Shown one piece after another: positions 1 through 12,390 of a DNA stretch of 64,000 nucleotides. The notes under the pieces are model-generated. The model was not told the DNA's origin, did no database searches, and worked only from the letters and a program-made list of their open reading frames with translations. Position 1 is the first letter of the stretch; every line of letters begins with the position of its first letter. Source of the DNA: Lobosporangium transversale (Eukaryota; Mortierellomycota; Mortierellomycetes; Mortierellales; Mortierellaceae). Made by a program: the position numbers and the translations under genes. Location of the stretch: contig NW_019029014.1 in assembly GCF_002105155.1 (NCBI RefSeq), forward strand, positions 394,518-458,517, written 5' to 3'.

Positions 1-369
1 ATACGGGAGCCCATAATCAAGGATTGGACACTTGTTATTGACGTTGTTGAAGTAGATGAGGAAGATCATGAGAGGTAATTATTTTTTTTCTTTTTTTCCT
101 TTTTTTCTTCGTCCTTTTCAGTTGACCTATCTGTACATGGAATCATGTAATAATTTTCTTATGTGTGTGCATGTTTTTTTTTTTTCAGTGATTCTGAGGT
201 GCTGGATCAGTCCATGATCTCAAGCTTAGACACCGACGTGATTCCTGGAAATTATCTCTCTCACTGCGAAGCGCTTCTCAAGTCATTTAGTGCGAGGTAA
301 TTTTTTTTTTTTTTGTTTTGTTTAGTGTGAATTTGCAATGAATCGTTATCAAACAGCCCTCTTTATTAA
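1..369 (+). CDS. 3' end of an unrecognised gene (partial, 3 exons)
   Basis: The window opens inside a coding exon on the + strand. Exon 1-74 reads an acidic segment (IKDWTLVIDVVEVDEED), followed by a donor at 75 (gtaatt) and an acceptor ending at 188. Exon 189-296 continues in frame with EVLDQSMISSLDTDVIPG and ends at a second gtaatt donor. The third exon is short: an acceptor at 356 gives a 60 bp intron and a stop at 367-369. An alternative acceptor at 325 would make a 29 bp intron, which is too short. No family is recognised. The visible part is the acidic C-terminus of a longer protein, and everything upstream lies outside the window. Confidence 0.5.
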
Positions 370-724
370 CACGTCATTCCGCCCTAGAAATCTCTTGGTG
401 CACAAAATGATCGATTTCAATGATATCAGCCCTCCTCTGAAAGGCAATCCTCATTAGAATATATGGCCACGAACACCAATGGCTCGGGGCCACAATAGCC
501 TTTTTTTCATTTTGTGCTGTTGGTGTAAATCCTTTTTTCCAATAATACAACTTCATGGGAAACGAGTGAACGATAAAATGAAAGAATGAATTAAAAAGTC
601 TTCTTTTTTAGATGCAGGAAACAATATGATATAATAAAAAAAGAACGGCCACTTTTTCACTCCTTTTTAGGGAGAGGCTTCTCTGAACCGTGATTTAGTC
701 TGACGAACCCCCGAGAAAGATAGG

Positions 725-1541
725 TTAGGGAATGAGTTTGATGTGTTTAAGCTCGGGGTCGAGCTCAAGGTTAGAGTTGATTCCGATTTTGTGTACAAGT
801 GCAGCAGCAATGTCACTGCCAAATGAGCCATTGGTATGCAAATAATTGACATCATTGAAAATATGCTAAGTCAAGTCGCTCATGGCCATCCACCAAGGTC
901 TTGTTGAAGGATGATGGAGTCGCAGAGCAGCCAATTGTATATTGGGTGAACCATGAGTACGGGGTACAGTTGGACGTTTAGATACCATTGTTGCTGGTGA
1001 TAGGGCTGACGAGCCCGATCCTAACAGGGTTGCTTCGTTTACTGAAGACATCTCGTCAAAAAGTTGTAAACTCATCTATTTTTCAAAACTCAAAATCTTA
1101 ATTTTTTTTCGATCTCGCGTTTTCTGTTGTCAACGATACGCTCCTCCTCAGGCTCACTGTTCTCCACTAAATCAAATACGGTCCTGATATCTTGGGTGGC
1201 CTCTATATCAGGCTCTAGAGTAACGGCTTCTGCTTGCTCTTGATTCATTACTCTATCTAGTTCTATGCCCTACTCGCTGTTACCCCTCTATCCGACGTTT
1301 GCATATACCGCTCTTGGACCGCTTGTGGTACCTCCTTGGTTATAGCTTTAAAGATATACGCTATCATAACGTATTCGTTATGTGTATTGGTCGCTTTAAT
1401 GCGAGTAACTTCATCAGGCCCCTTCTGTAGCCCTGCAGGCTGCTTGTTTGGCAAGCACGGGCTTGAATCGGCAGCAATGGAAGGTTGCCCAGCTTTTTGG
1501 TTTGAAGAAGCATCTTTGAACCCGTGTTTAGGAAGAGTCAT
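725..1541 (-). pseudogene. Decayed or multi-exon hypothetical coding region
   Basis: Several coding-like stretches lie on the minus strand in different frames. 1541-1263 opens MTLPKHGFKDASSNQKAGQP. About 1250-1085 gives an acidic segment containing IEATQDIRTVFDLVEN. About 1060-730 contains VFSKRSNPVRIGLVSPITSN, then a serine/tyrosine-rich part, then SFGSDIAAALVHKIGINSN, and ends at a stop at 725. The last part reads well only if the frame changes near 853-860 and an in-frame TAA near 980 is ignored. Introns could explain some breaks (a gtatct donor near 985 and an acceptor at 866), but not all of them cleanly. I do not recognise the family. A degraded gene copy is my preferred reading, and a mis-spliced real gene is the alternative. 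Confidence 0.35.
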
Positions 1542-2360
1542 ATATTTTTAATCTAAAAACGGTAATTGACGTGACGAACTTGCAAGCCAATTGACTGTCA
1601 ATAAACTCGAGAGTATTCAAAAAAATATAAGGGATCGCGACCAAATGAAACGGGCATTGAAATAAATATTTCCTCAGAATTCAATTGAAAGCGAGTATAT
1701 TAAAAAATATTAGTTTACGGCTTTTTGGCGAGGACAGCTTGAAGTTTTAGGAATGCAATGAGAAACAAAATGAACCTCGATTGATATTTCTCAGCGCTTC
1801 TCTCATTGCATGTGTCCTTCATCCCCTTTCATTCCTGACATTACAGATCTTTTCCGCATGATCTGATCTTTATTGATCTTTTCAAGCCAATCAACATAAT
1901 GAGTGGCAATGGTGACCGAAAGCACCACTAAGCCCTACTAATCATCGATCTTCATTTCACTCGTATGGGGAAAGAAAAAAAGAAAGAGAGAGAAATGTAC
2001 AGCACACGCAACAACATGTATTTTTAGTCTTATCTTTATAAGCAAAAGAAAGTGTATTATGTTCGCAAACTAGAATGCTTTTGTTCCTGGGGTTCGTGCC
2101 TAAATCCTCAATAAAAGGCATATTTCACAGAACGCATTGCCATGTGTAGCATAGACTAAGACTAGTAAAAATAACTAACTAAAATTACTAACTAAATTAA
2201 CACGCTAAAAGTTAGCGGTAGAAATTAGTGGCAATAGTACATGATAGATATGTACCTGGCGCATGCTCTTTACATTAGAAAATGGATAAACATCCCATGG
2301 GTGTGCCGTACGGACCCACATCTTATTCCCACTTACGTTTCTACCTGTCTACTTGTCTGT
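1542..2360. other. Intergenic, no gene seen
   Basis: AT-rich spacer between the decayed coding region and the 3' end of cdc25. No convincing open frame or RNA gene was found. The segment 2303-2370 (cdc25 stop and 3' flank) resembles 50625-50698 on the same strand. Confidence 0.5.
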
Positions 2361-2625
2361 CTAAAACTTTTTAATTTCTGTCCCAAGAAATCCCTTTGAG
2401 GCTGTCCGTGAAAATTCACGGCTAAAGACACGCATTTGCTGCTCAAATTCCTTGGAGTGTTTCATATTGTTCATCTCAACGTAGGCTTCGGGCCAACAGT
2501 ATGACTTATTCTCCTTGAAGAAGCCAGAATAGCCGCCTTGCATCACATACACTTCAGGATAAAAAACTGCGGGGTAATGCATAGCATTCGCCTCACGGTC
2601 TTGATTGCGAAGATGACGAGCCCTA

Positions 2626-2671
<46 letters not shown>

Positions 2672-4891
2672 TAAATGGCAGTCCTCATTATGGGCTATTA
2701 ACATGTTCCTACTGCGTAGCTCTTCAATATGCCTGCGATTCATACGTCTCAACAATAGCCTCCTTTATAACTTACATGCGAGGGCCGCGTTCACAAGAAA
2801 ATTCACAGTGGAAAATCAAAAGCACACGCTTGTCGGTAATGGCTGGCTGGAGTAATAACTCCTCAAGCTTGTCTGTTGTGTTCACATTGACTGCTGACTT
2901 GATATGTCCACCCTCAAATTCATATGGAAATCGGCAATCAACAATGTAGAGTAGGTCATATTTGTCCTTGTATTTACCATCCAAAACATCAACGAGCTAA
3001 AATAAAAACAGATCAGACGTATAAGCAAAAATAAAAAAAAAATAAAAAAAAATAAAAGACTCAAAATCGAATTTTCAGGGCAAACCAAGGAGTGAATAGA
3101 GATAGATAGATTGCAACCAACTCAGCTCAATTGCTATTAATAACATACTGTTTGAGGTGTAATTCGTTTAGTGGTGTCTTCGGGTTTGGATATGAAGTCG
3201 GCACAAGGCAGGATTTGGCAATCTTCTCGTGATGGGTCAGGGACATAACCATCTGGCGCAAAAACTAATGATTTTTTGCCGACCCTTGTTAAGGTTGTAT
3301 TCGACAATCTGGATGATCTACTCGGTTCGAGGGTTCTCATAAACTCGTCTCTATTAGAAATCATTGTTTGGTGACGACGTAGCAAGCCTGGTCGTGTTGC
3401 TCTTGCTGAAGTGCAAACTGCAGTTGGTATTAATGCAGCTGTATTTACTACACTTGACGTTGATGACATGAGTGGGTTAGATGTTGCCGGTTCGATTGAT
3501 CTCGATTTCGAAGAGCTCAGACTAGTAAGTGTATTCTGTTCATGAGTGCCTTCATGGTTCTCAGAATCTGAGAAACTGAAGGGCATGGTATCGGGAATAG
3601 GCTGCGAAAGGCTTGTTCGTTCACTGGTGGTGGAAGATCTTCGATCCCGAGTAATGAGACTGTAAGGAGCCATTCTTCTGGTTGAGAGTGGCAGCGGTAT
3701 GGGATTTATATTTGCTGCACAGCTCTTCTTCGCTGAGATGGCCGAGGAATCCAGGTCCTTGGGATTAGAATTGCTGCCGCTATGATTGCCGGTTATGCCA
3801 AGTTTTCCTTTATAGCTCTGTTTATCTGCTGAAATATCCTTTGAAGTACATACAGTAGTGTTGTTGTGTGGCTGGGATAAAGACGATTGTAGTGGTTTTT
3901 TTGTAGTAAAGGACGTATTTAAAATCGCTTGCCTCAATGTATTTTGTGGTTGATCCAATCGTTTGCCAGCAATGTGATTGTATTTTGAAGACAATGACAG
4001 AGTTCTGTTCGACGATTTATGCACTGAATCCAAGGCTAGGAAAGGCGATGGCCTCAGGGTTAGGGAAGATGGTCTCAAGTACCCTTTGCCTAATGCCCCT
4101 GCAAATGTACGGGCACGGCCCAGAGGTGGTGGCATCAACTTTGATTTATCTTGATCATTCGAGCTCTCTGATCCTACAGCCCTTAGTCGAGCAAGAAATG
4201 GAGATACAGGAGGAGGGTCTGAATGCGATCGTCCGTCCTTAGCAGTGGATTCTGGACGAAGGCCGAGTGTTGGACGGTTAAGTTGGGGCTGTTGACGAGG
4301 CTCAGAAGGTTCTGTGTGTTCTACATTATCGGATGGCGGTGATTTGGCGCGTTGGTGAAGGATACGAGCGCTTTGAGAAAAGTGATTTACCGATTTCACG
4401 TTACTAATAGAACGGTCGAGAAAATAAAATTAAACAAAATAAAATGAAATGAAATAAAGGTAGTGTAAGGTGTAAGACGTAAAGTGTGGGATGCAAGATA
4501 AACCACACAATCTATTTGTATTATTTGCAATTCAGTACATAGACTGTGCACACACCTCAACTCCAAGAATGTCTTCGCCTTTTTGTTTGGTTTGAATAGA
4601 GTATCCTGATGCCTTTTCTTGAAAAGTTCTGATATTTTAATTTGATCTCCACCGTCTCGACGTCTAATGTGACAGCTACATGTTAGGCTTTAATGCTAAT
4701 TAAAACAAAAGAAAGCATGGATTATGTGCATATTTACTAAACCCTAACCTAGACGCGTCCGAAGTACGCCCTGACCCTTTGAATGCAGTCTCATCGATGC
4801 AAGGCGTACTATGGTAGACATCCTTGACTAATTCAACGCGTCGCTCTTTGTTACATGGTCCCAGCTTAGGTTTGTTTGAATCGAGTGTCAT
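2361..4891 (-). CDS. cdc25: Cdc25 M-phase inducer phosphatase
   Basis: Dual-specificity phosphatase that removes inhibitory phosphates from cyclin-dependent kinase to trigger mitosis. Five exons join in frame: 4891-4749, 4675-4556, 4403-3149, 2996-2776 and 2622-2361, giving about 666 aa. The N-terminal 500 residues are Ser/Pro-rich and probably regulatory. The rhodanese-like catalytic domain starts at ITPQTLVDVLDGKY, has the DCRFPYEFEGGHI motif, and carries the P-loop HCEFSCERGPRM with catalytic Cys near residue 570 and Arg six residues later. It ends with the typical HYPAVFYPEVYVMQGGY block. Introns of about 150 bp have gtatgt, gtaagt or gtgtgt donors; the last one holds a long T/A homopolymer. 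The first splice (donor gttagg at 4748) is the least certain. An extra Cys sits three residues after the catalytic Cys-Glu-Phe. Confidence 0.9.
2629..2669. repeat. T-run followed by A-run in a cdc25 intron
   Basis: About 10 T then 31 A next to the acceptor of the last cdc25 intron. Confidence 0.85.
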
Positions 4892-6374
4892 CGTACAACG
4901 AATAACGTTTACAATTGCAAAAATAAAAAATAAAAAATAAAGCAAAGTGGAAACTAGCAAATAGAGGAGAATTCTTTCTTTTTTTTTTTTTGGCTGCTTG
5001 GAAGTGTGGTATTGTTGTTGAGGTTCTTATGTTAAAATTGAGTCAAGAACAAAAGGAAGAAGCAGTGCACAGACTCAGGTACGCCACGATGCGTTTTGTA
5101 TTTTTCTCTTAATGTTTTTGAAAGCGAATCAAAGTAAGGAAGCGACATACATAAAAAGTACAAGCTTGTGAGCCTTTAGTGAAAGCGATGCATAAGCAAA
5201 TAGCAATAATAAGCAACAAATTTATGTAATGAATGAAAAAGACCGAGGATAATGGAGGGGAATGATGTGTGCTGGTAAAGAGGGCAGGACAAAAGAAAAA
5301 AAAAATAAAATAAAGTAAAATAAAATAAAGGCGCGCTGTCACGTGGAGTAAACACACAGCCACACTGCATTAACGTCTACATGATGATCGTGTGCCATAT
5401 TTTTCTTATAGGCGAGTCAATGTAACACTGGAATATCCGAGTTCTAGAGCGGAAATGAAAATACCACAATTGCCGCGTGGTATTATAAAAAGGAAGTGAT
5501 CATCCTCCTTTTTTCCGCCAGTTAGCATGCCAATACGTCAACTATAGGCGTACAGTCTAGTAGGTTTGATGAGACACGCCACCAATCTGGCCACTCCTGG
5601 CTGTCGGAATAACAAAGGATCATGCGCCGTCGATTCAATTAGCTCAGACAAACACATGAATCCCCCTTGTCTTCCAACAAACACAATTGTGAAAATTAGT
5701 AATGCAGCCATTTGATACATTTAAGCATTAAATAGCATGACATGTCAACAAACCTTTATTTGAATTGATACCAAATCAAGCGCCGCAGTTTAGAGAGAAA
5801 AAACAAAACATTTTGGCTCCATTGATCCAACTATTTCTATTTTTCTCTATATGAGCTCCATTGATCCAGCTTTTTTTTTTGTTGATTTTCCCAGCAAGAA
5901 AAGGGAAATGAAAGAAATAAAAGGGCGGGAACTTGCCCTGATTTGGTGTGATTCGAAAAGATTTAAATAGTCCTTCTCAAACCATTGTCTCAATTTCTTT
6001 TTCTTTCTTTCTTTCTTTTTCTTTATGTTGATTTTCTTTGTCTTCTAACCTCCTCTCTCATTCTCTTATACTCTTACCCTAATCTGCACTTGTGCACTAG
6101 ACAGAGAGTAACGAACTACTTCACTTTACCCTCTTCCTTCCTTCCTCTCTCTTCCTTCACTCTCTCATTCCCCTGTCAACCTCACTCGTTTAGTGATCCT
6201 AAATGTCACTTGTTCCAGGCTCTATTGCCAGGCTATGTAGAAACGAACCATCTGTATGTCAATTGTTTATTGGCGTAACTGCTGTTCTGAATGTACTACC
6301 ACCTTACCCCACAACTAAACTCGGATTCTTTTTCTTGTTTTTATTTCGGGCATGACTTTCTTTAGACACCATGG
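4892..6374. other. Divergent intergenic region between cdc25 and the ABC transporter
   Basis: About 1.5 kb between divergent genes. It holds short poly-A/T runs, A/T-rich simple sequence (about 5283-5331) and a strongly pyrimidine-rich tract on the + strand from about 5985 to 6180, ahead of the transporter start, which may be promoter or 5' UTR. A 60-codon minus-strand frame at 5720-5538 is not convincing. No RNA gene was seen. Confidence 0.5.
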
Positions 6375-9300
6375 ATGGACAATGACTTTACGCCATGTTT
6401 CCACCAAAGGTAAGCAAAGACACCAAGAAGATCTTTTCATGTCATAATCAATTGGGGGGAAAATGATGCTCATCATGGAGTGTGCATCATTAAAGATGAA
6501 TGTCGCAGGATCTATTTGTCAATGCTCTAAGAGTCTTTTTGAAAGGGAAAAAAGAAAGGAGGGATTGAGAAGAGCAGGCGCCGTTCTTACTTTCGGCCTC
6601 TTCCTATCAGATTGCACTCTTGTGATTGAATGCATCATCGAGGGGAACCTCCGAGTCAACATAGGCATGGGTGACAACACTTTTTCAACTTCAACCCAAA
6701 ACAAGGTTTTTCCCATCACCTAATGTTTTCTCGGAAATCTATAGAAGATCAGAGTATTTTCTTCTTAATCATACTTTATTTGCTGGCTCAGCTAATCATT
6801 TCTGTGAAACATTGTTCCTGTGCTGATTCTCAATAGCGTTCTTGATGCTGGTATCCCCCTGTTGTTCGCCATCAGCTCTTTGGTGATCTTTATTGGCACC
6901 GCGATCTACAAGCAAGCGCGCAGGAATCATTCAGGAGATCACTCCGGCTATCTTCCTATCTCGGGTCAGGACGACACAATTGCTGGACCAGAGGCAGATC
7001 TGGATGACCAGGAACATTTAAACCAAATCAACCCCCTCAACTCTACAGATTCAAGCGTTCATCTTGGCCAGGTTGCCTCTGGACGTCATATATCTGGACG
7101 TGATGCTGTCAAGACATTAGCCTCGGCGGTTTCTCTCGCCGTCTCTGTCGTCTGGTTAATTAGTCGATCAAATGAGGATAAGGAAACTTATCTTTACATC
7201 GCACCGCTGATCTCGATGCTAGTTTGGGTATGTATCTACCCTTTTTCGTATAATCATACTTTGTCGGGATTATTTCGATAATATTGGTAACATGGATACC
7301 ATGGCAAACAGTCTGCTTCGATCAGAGATGACATCGATGGAAAAAAATTTCCAAATTTATATTAAAAAGACAGGATCAGTAGAACCGAATAGATGCATAT
7401 GACGGCCAATGCTACCATTGTTCCTTCATCTCTCATGGACTATCTAATCCATTGGACGCAGAACTGGTTGCAGAGGCCTAACTGAAAGTAAATGCTATAT
7501 GCCACAGACTTTTTCTTTAACCAGTCCACCATGACGCCTACTATGTCCACATAGGTATATGTCTTCACTCTCACAGTCATCCACCTACTGCGCCCTCTCA
7601 ACCCGTTGATTTCCTTGACTCCTCACTTTTCGGCCTTCTTCATCGTCAACCTACCTATTGCATTCTTCAGGTTCCGCACTCAGATTATCCACAAGACATC
7701 TCAAATTGAGCTGATCTTGGCCTCGATCTATTTTGCAAATGCTATTGTCCTTGTGGTGCTCGCTCTTACATCCAGCAAGTCTGCTCGTACTTTGGTACCC
7801 AAGCCTGGTGAACGTGTTCCCTGTCCTGAGACCTACGCTTCCATCTCTGCTCTTGCCTTCTTCTCTTGGGCCGACCCGCTGATTGCACTTGGATACAAAC
7901 AGGTGCTCAATAACGAAGATATCTGGGACTTCCGTCTGAGCGACTATTCTTCTGCTGTGATTCATCACTTCCGTCAGTCAATTCTTGCTACTCGTAAAAA
8001 CCATGCGTTTATTGTGCGTCTGATCATCAACTTTAGGAGGCGCATCTCCGTTCAGGCAGTATGGGCTGTTGCATGGGGAGTCCTGACATTCGTTGGTCCT
8101 TTTGCTTTGGAGCGTATCCTCAATTTTGTGGATAATAAGGAAATTTCTACAGAATGGGGATATATTTATGTCTTTGGCATGTTTTTCGGAATGGCTCTTG
8201 GAACAGTCGCTCAATCTCAGATGCTTTGGCATGGCCGCCGTATCTCAATGCAGCTTCGTTCGATTATCGTGGGTGAGGTTTATGCAAAAGCTCTACGCCG
8301 TAAGGATCGTGCCGGACAGACTCAGAAGGGGGAGAATCATGATTCTGACAATGAAGACGAAGAGAATGAAATGTTTACCCATGGTGCAATCAACAATATG
8401 ATCTCCAATGTAAGATTCCATTCATCTTTTCTCCAGGCGTAGAAATATTCGGGATCTTGATGAATGCGGCCCTAATATTAATTTTTTTATTGCCAAATGT
8501 TTATCTGTATATATAGGACACCTCGGAAATCTCGAATGCTAGTGCTTACCTTCAAGACTTGTATATCCTTCCTCTTCAAATTGCTCTTGCCATCACGTTC
8601 TTGTATCGTATCCTTGGTTGGCCTGCATTAACGGGAGTTGTGACCATGGCATGCTTCATTCCTTTCAACTTGTATTTGACTAATAAGGTCGAAACCATTC
8701 AGGATGAGCTCATGAAAGCTACTGATAAGCGTGCAGAGCTCATGAACGAGCTTTTGCAAGCCATTCGCATCATCAAGTTCTTCTCATGGGAACGCAACTT
8801 TTATGGTAAGGTTGATAAAGCTCGTGAGCTCGAGCTGTACAAACTTCGCCTGCGCTTCACCTGGTGGATTTTCGGCACTGCATTGTGGTTTGGAACACCT
8901 GTCGTTGTCACCATTACCACTTTCTTTGTCTATACTAAAATCGCTGGTAATACCTTAACGTCGAGTGTCGCCTTTCCGGCTTTGGCGCTCTTTAACGTGC
9001 TCCGCGCGCCCATGGACGCCTTTCCTGAAATGCTGTCTCAGTGTTTGCGTGCCAAGGTCTCCGCTGCCCGTATTGATCGTTTCTTGGATGAAGAAGAAGT
9101 ATTGGTCTACGCTAACGCCAATGCCAAGCCTCGCAAAAATTTGCCCACAGACCCTATTATCGGATTCAAGAACGCCACTTTCTCGTACGCTAGCAAGGCA
9201 GATCAAGACGCTGCTGATGCTGCGCGCGAAGGGGGCCAGAACGTTAGTGGCCATCATTTCGAACTCAAAGACCTGAACCTTGAATTCCCAGTCGGCGAAT

Positions 9301-12224
9301 TATCCGTGATTACTGGACCCACTGGAAGCGGGAAAACATCATTGTTGCTCTCTTTACTTGGAGAGATCAATCCCGTCAAGGGGCAGGCTTTTTTGCCTCG
9401 TCGTGATTCTCATGATATCAACCCTGTTACTGGACTGACAAACGGAATTGCCTATGTTGCCCAACAAGCATGGCTCCAGAATAACACTGTGCGCAACAAT
9501 ATCTTGTTTGGAACACCATTCGATCAGCGTCGGTATGATCAGGTCATTGAGATGTGCGCCCTTCAGCGTGACTTTGAGATTCTGGAACATGGTGATCAAA
9601 CTGAGATTGGTGAGCGTGGCATCACACTGTCAGGTGGCCAAAAGCAGCGCATTGCCCTTGCTCGCGCTATCTACTCGACAGCAGGCCATATTCTGTTAGA
9701 TGATTGTCTATCTGCTGTCGATGCACACACGGCGAAATGGCTTTTTGCTAAATGCTTGATGGGTCCTTTGATGCAGGGTCGAACACGGATCTTGGTCACC
9801 CATGCAGTTTCCTTGACGTTACGTGGTGCTGCTCATGTTGTTGTTCTCAAGAATGGTGTTGTAGTCGCTAATGGTACACCCAATCAGGTACTTGAGGCTG
9901 GGGTTCTAGGCGATGAGATATACAATGAGGAACAAATTATTGAGGATCACACTACAGATGACCGAACAGTCGCAGGAATCGAAGAGGTTGAAGATGAAAT
10001 CGGTTCACATACTCCTGTTGCCTCTTCATCTGCCACATTGACTGCAGCTGGAAAGAAGAGGAGCCCTAACAGTGACGACTCTTCAACAGATTCGACCATC
10101 CCTATCAAGGAAAAGAAGAAGCTGATGGAAGACGAAGAAAAAACGGATGGTTCTGTATCCTGGAGCGTCTACAAACTTTATTTTGGTTCGATGGGAGGTG
10201 TCCCATACTGGATTTTCCTTTTGGGAGCATTTATTTTTATGCAAATCTTCCAAGTTGCAGCTGACACTTGGCTTCGTTTCTGGGCTGGTGCCTCAGAGCG
10301 TCAAGACGATAATGATCCGTACTCGAGTGCATCTTTTGCAATCGCCTCTACTCCTTCGTATGCGACTTCAACATCAAGCATTGCCACCAATGCCTCGAGT
10401 CTTTTGATGTCGTTTGCCTGCCAGTACCGCGGAGACCACAACTACTTTGGCAACAACCCCATCCGTATCTGTCGTCAAGAAATCTTTGACAATCGTCAAC
10501 CTATGAGCCCAATGAGTGCTTTGAGTTATCAGACTTCTGACTCTTCAACTGAATTCTCAACGCTCGCATACAAGCCCTCCAAGGAGCTCGGTGACCTGAA
10601 CTATTACCTAGGAATTTATGCCTTACTTTCGGCTTTGTATATTGTCACGATCATGTGCCGCCAAGCCGTTCAGTACAAAGGATCATTGGATGCTTCAAGG
10701 TCGATTCATCGCCGGCTTCTGTCGCAGATTTTGAACTCACCTGTCCGTTTCTTCGACACGACTCCTTTGGGTCGCATCATGAACCGATTTACCAAGGATA
10801 TTGAGACCGTGGATCAGGAAGTCGCCCCAATCGCCTCTAACTTGATGTTTGATCTCCTGGGGACACTGACTGTTGTCATTGTCATTACCTATGTGACACC
10901 TCAGTTCTTGTTCCCTGCATTCTTGATCTCAATCTTGTTTGTAATCATGGCCACTCTATATCTTCGTTCATCACGCGAATTGAAGCGCATTGAATCCATC
11001 ACAAAATCTCCTATTTTCTCTCATTTTGGCGAGTCTCTCTCAGGAGTTGCTACGATCCGTGCCTATGGTCAAGAGAAGCGCTTTCAGCATGAGAATCTCG
11101 AGCTGCTGGATGACCACAACCGTCCTTTCTTCTATCTCTGGGTCTGTAACCGTTGGCTCTCCATCCGCGTAGACATTCTTAGCGCCCTGGTCTCATTCTT
11201 TGCAGGGCTTTTGATCGTCGTCAACCGCGATAACCTCGACCCTGGCGCTGCTGGTCTCTCCCTCACATATTCACTTACCTTCACTGACCATGTTCTCTGG
11301 TTAGTTCGTTTGTATTCTAATAATGAAATGAACATGAACTCTGTGGAGCGTGTGCGTGAATACATGGACTTGCCCCAAGAGCCTCCAGCTATCATTGAGG
11401 GCTCACGTCCTCCGCCAGGATGGCCTAACAATGGTGAGATCATGGTCGAGAATTTGGTAATGCAATACTCTCCTGATGATCCACCTGTCATTCGCGATGT
11501 CTCTTTCCATGTAAACCCGAGAGAAAAGGTCGGCATTGTTGGGCGGACTGGTGCAGGAAAGTCAACATTGGCGGTTGCATTCTTCCGTTTCATGGAGATG
11601 ACATCAGGCAAGATCACTGTAGATGGTATCGATATCTCTACACTCGGTGTCCACGACCTCAGATCATCCTTGACTATTATTCCTCAGGATCCTGTCTTAT
11701 TTATTGGAACAATTCGTACAAATCTGGATCCATTTAACGAGCACGACGATGCAGCGCTCTGGGCCACATTGAAGCGTGTACACTTGGTCTCAGAGGATGG
11801 TACGGCGCCCAACACCTTTGGTAATTTAGACAGCGAGGTTCATGAGAACGGCAATAACTTTTCACAAGGCCAGCGTCAGTTGATTGGTTTGGCACGTGCA
11901 TTGCTGAAGCAGAGTAAGATCATCATCTTGGATGAGGCTACGGCCTCTGTGGATCATGAGACGGATGCGCGTATCCAGGCCACCATCCGTGAAGAATTTA
12001 AAGGGTCGACTCTTTTAACGATTGCACATCGGTTGAGGACTATCATTGACTTTGACAAGGTCCTAGTTATGGATCATGGTCAAGTTGTACAGTTCGATAC
12101 ACCCTGGAACTTGATTCGTGACGAGGGTATTTTCCGAGGCATGTGTCAGCGCTCAGGCGAATTCGATCTCCTTGTTGAAATGGCAGTGACAGCAGAAAAG
12201 AGGGCCAACAACAACAGGTCATAG
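6375..12224 (+). CDS. ABCC-type full ABC transporter (MRP/Ybt1-like)
   Basis: ATP-driven exporter, in fungi usually of glutathione conjugates, bile-acid-like anions or drugs, at the vacuolar or plasma membrane. Four exons join in frame: 6375-6409, 6837-7227, 7555-8409 and 8517-12224, giving 1662 aa, the size of fungal Ybt1/Vmr1 proteins. Order: an N-terminal hydrophobic TMD0, TMD1, NBD1 with Walker A GPTGSGKTS (about residue 695), signature LSGGQKQR and Walker B ILLDDCLSAVD; then an acidic, Ser-rich linker (about 950-1000), TMD2 with a long Ser/Thr-rich extracellular loop near its start, and NBD2 with Walker A GRTGAGKST, signature NFSQGQRQL and Walker B IIILDEATASVD. Asp instead of Glu after NBD1 Walker B is normal in ABCC and makes one ATP site degenerate. 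Intron 1 is 427 bp. The tiny first exon is the least certain part. The substrate cannot be told from the sequence. Confidence 0.93.
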
Positions 12225-12390
12225 GGGAAAATAGACACCAGTGTACTTGTCATTAGCATTCATAACATATAATTCTGCATTGTTAAAATATTGATCATTG
12301 TTACTTCTTTTTATTTATGTTCGTTTTTTGGTTTTTGATATATAAAAAATAAAAAAGTAAAAAAATAATTGCCTTTCTGTTTTGAACGGG

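Noticed and set aside
5538-5720. Small secreted protein
   Set aside because: Hydrophobic start only; the rest has no pattern and no gene context.
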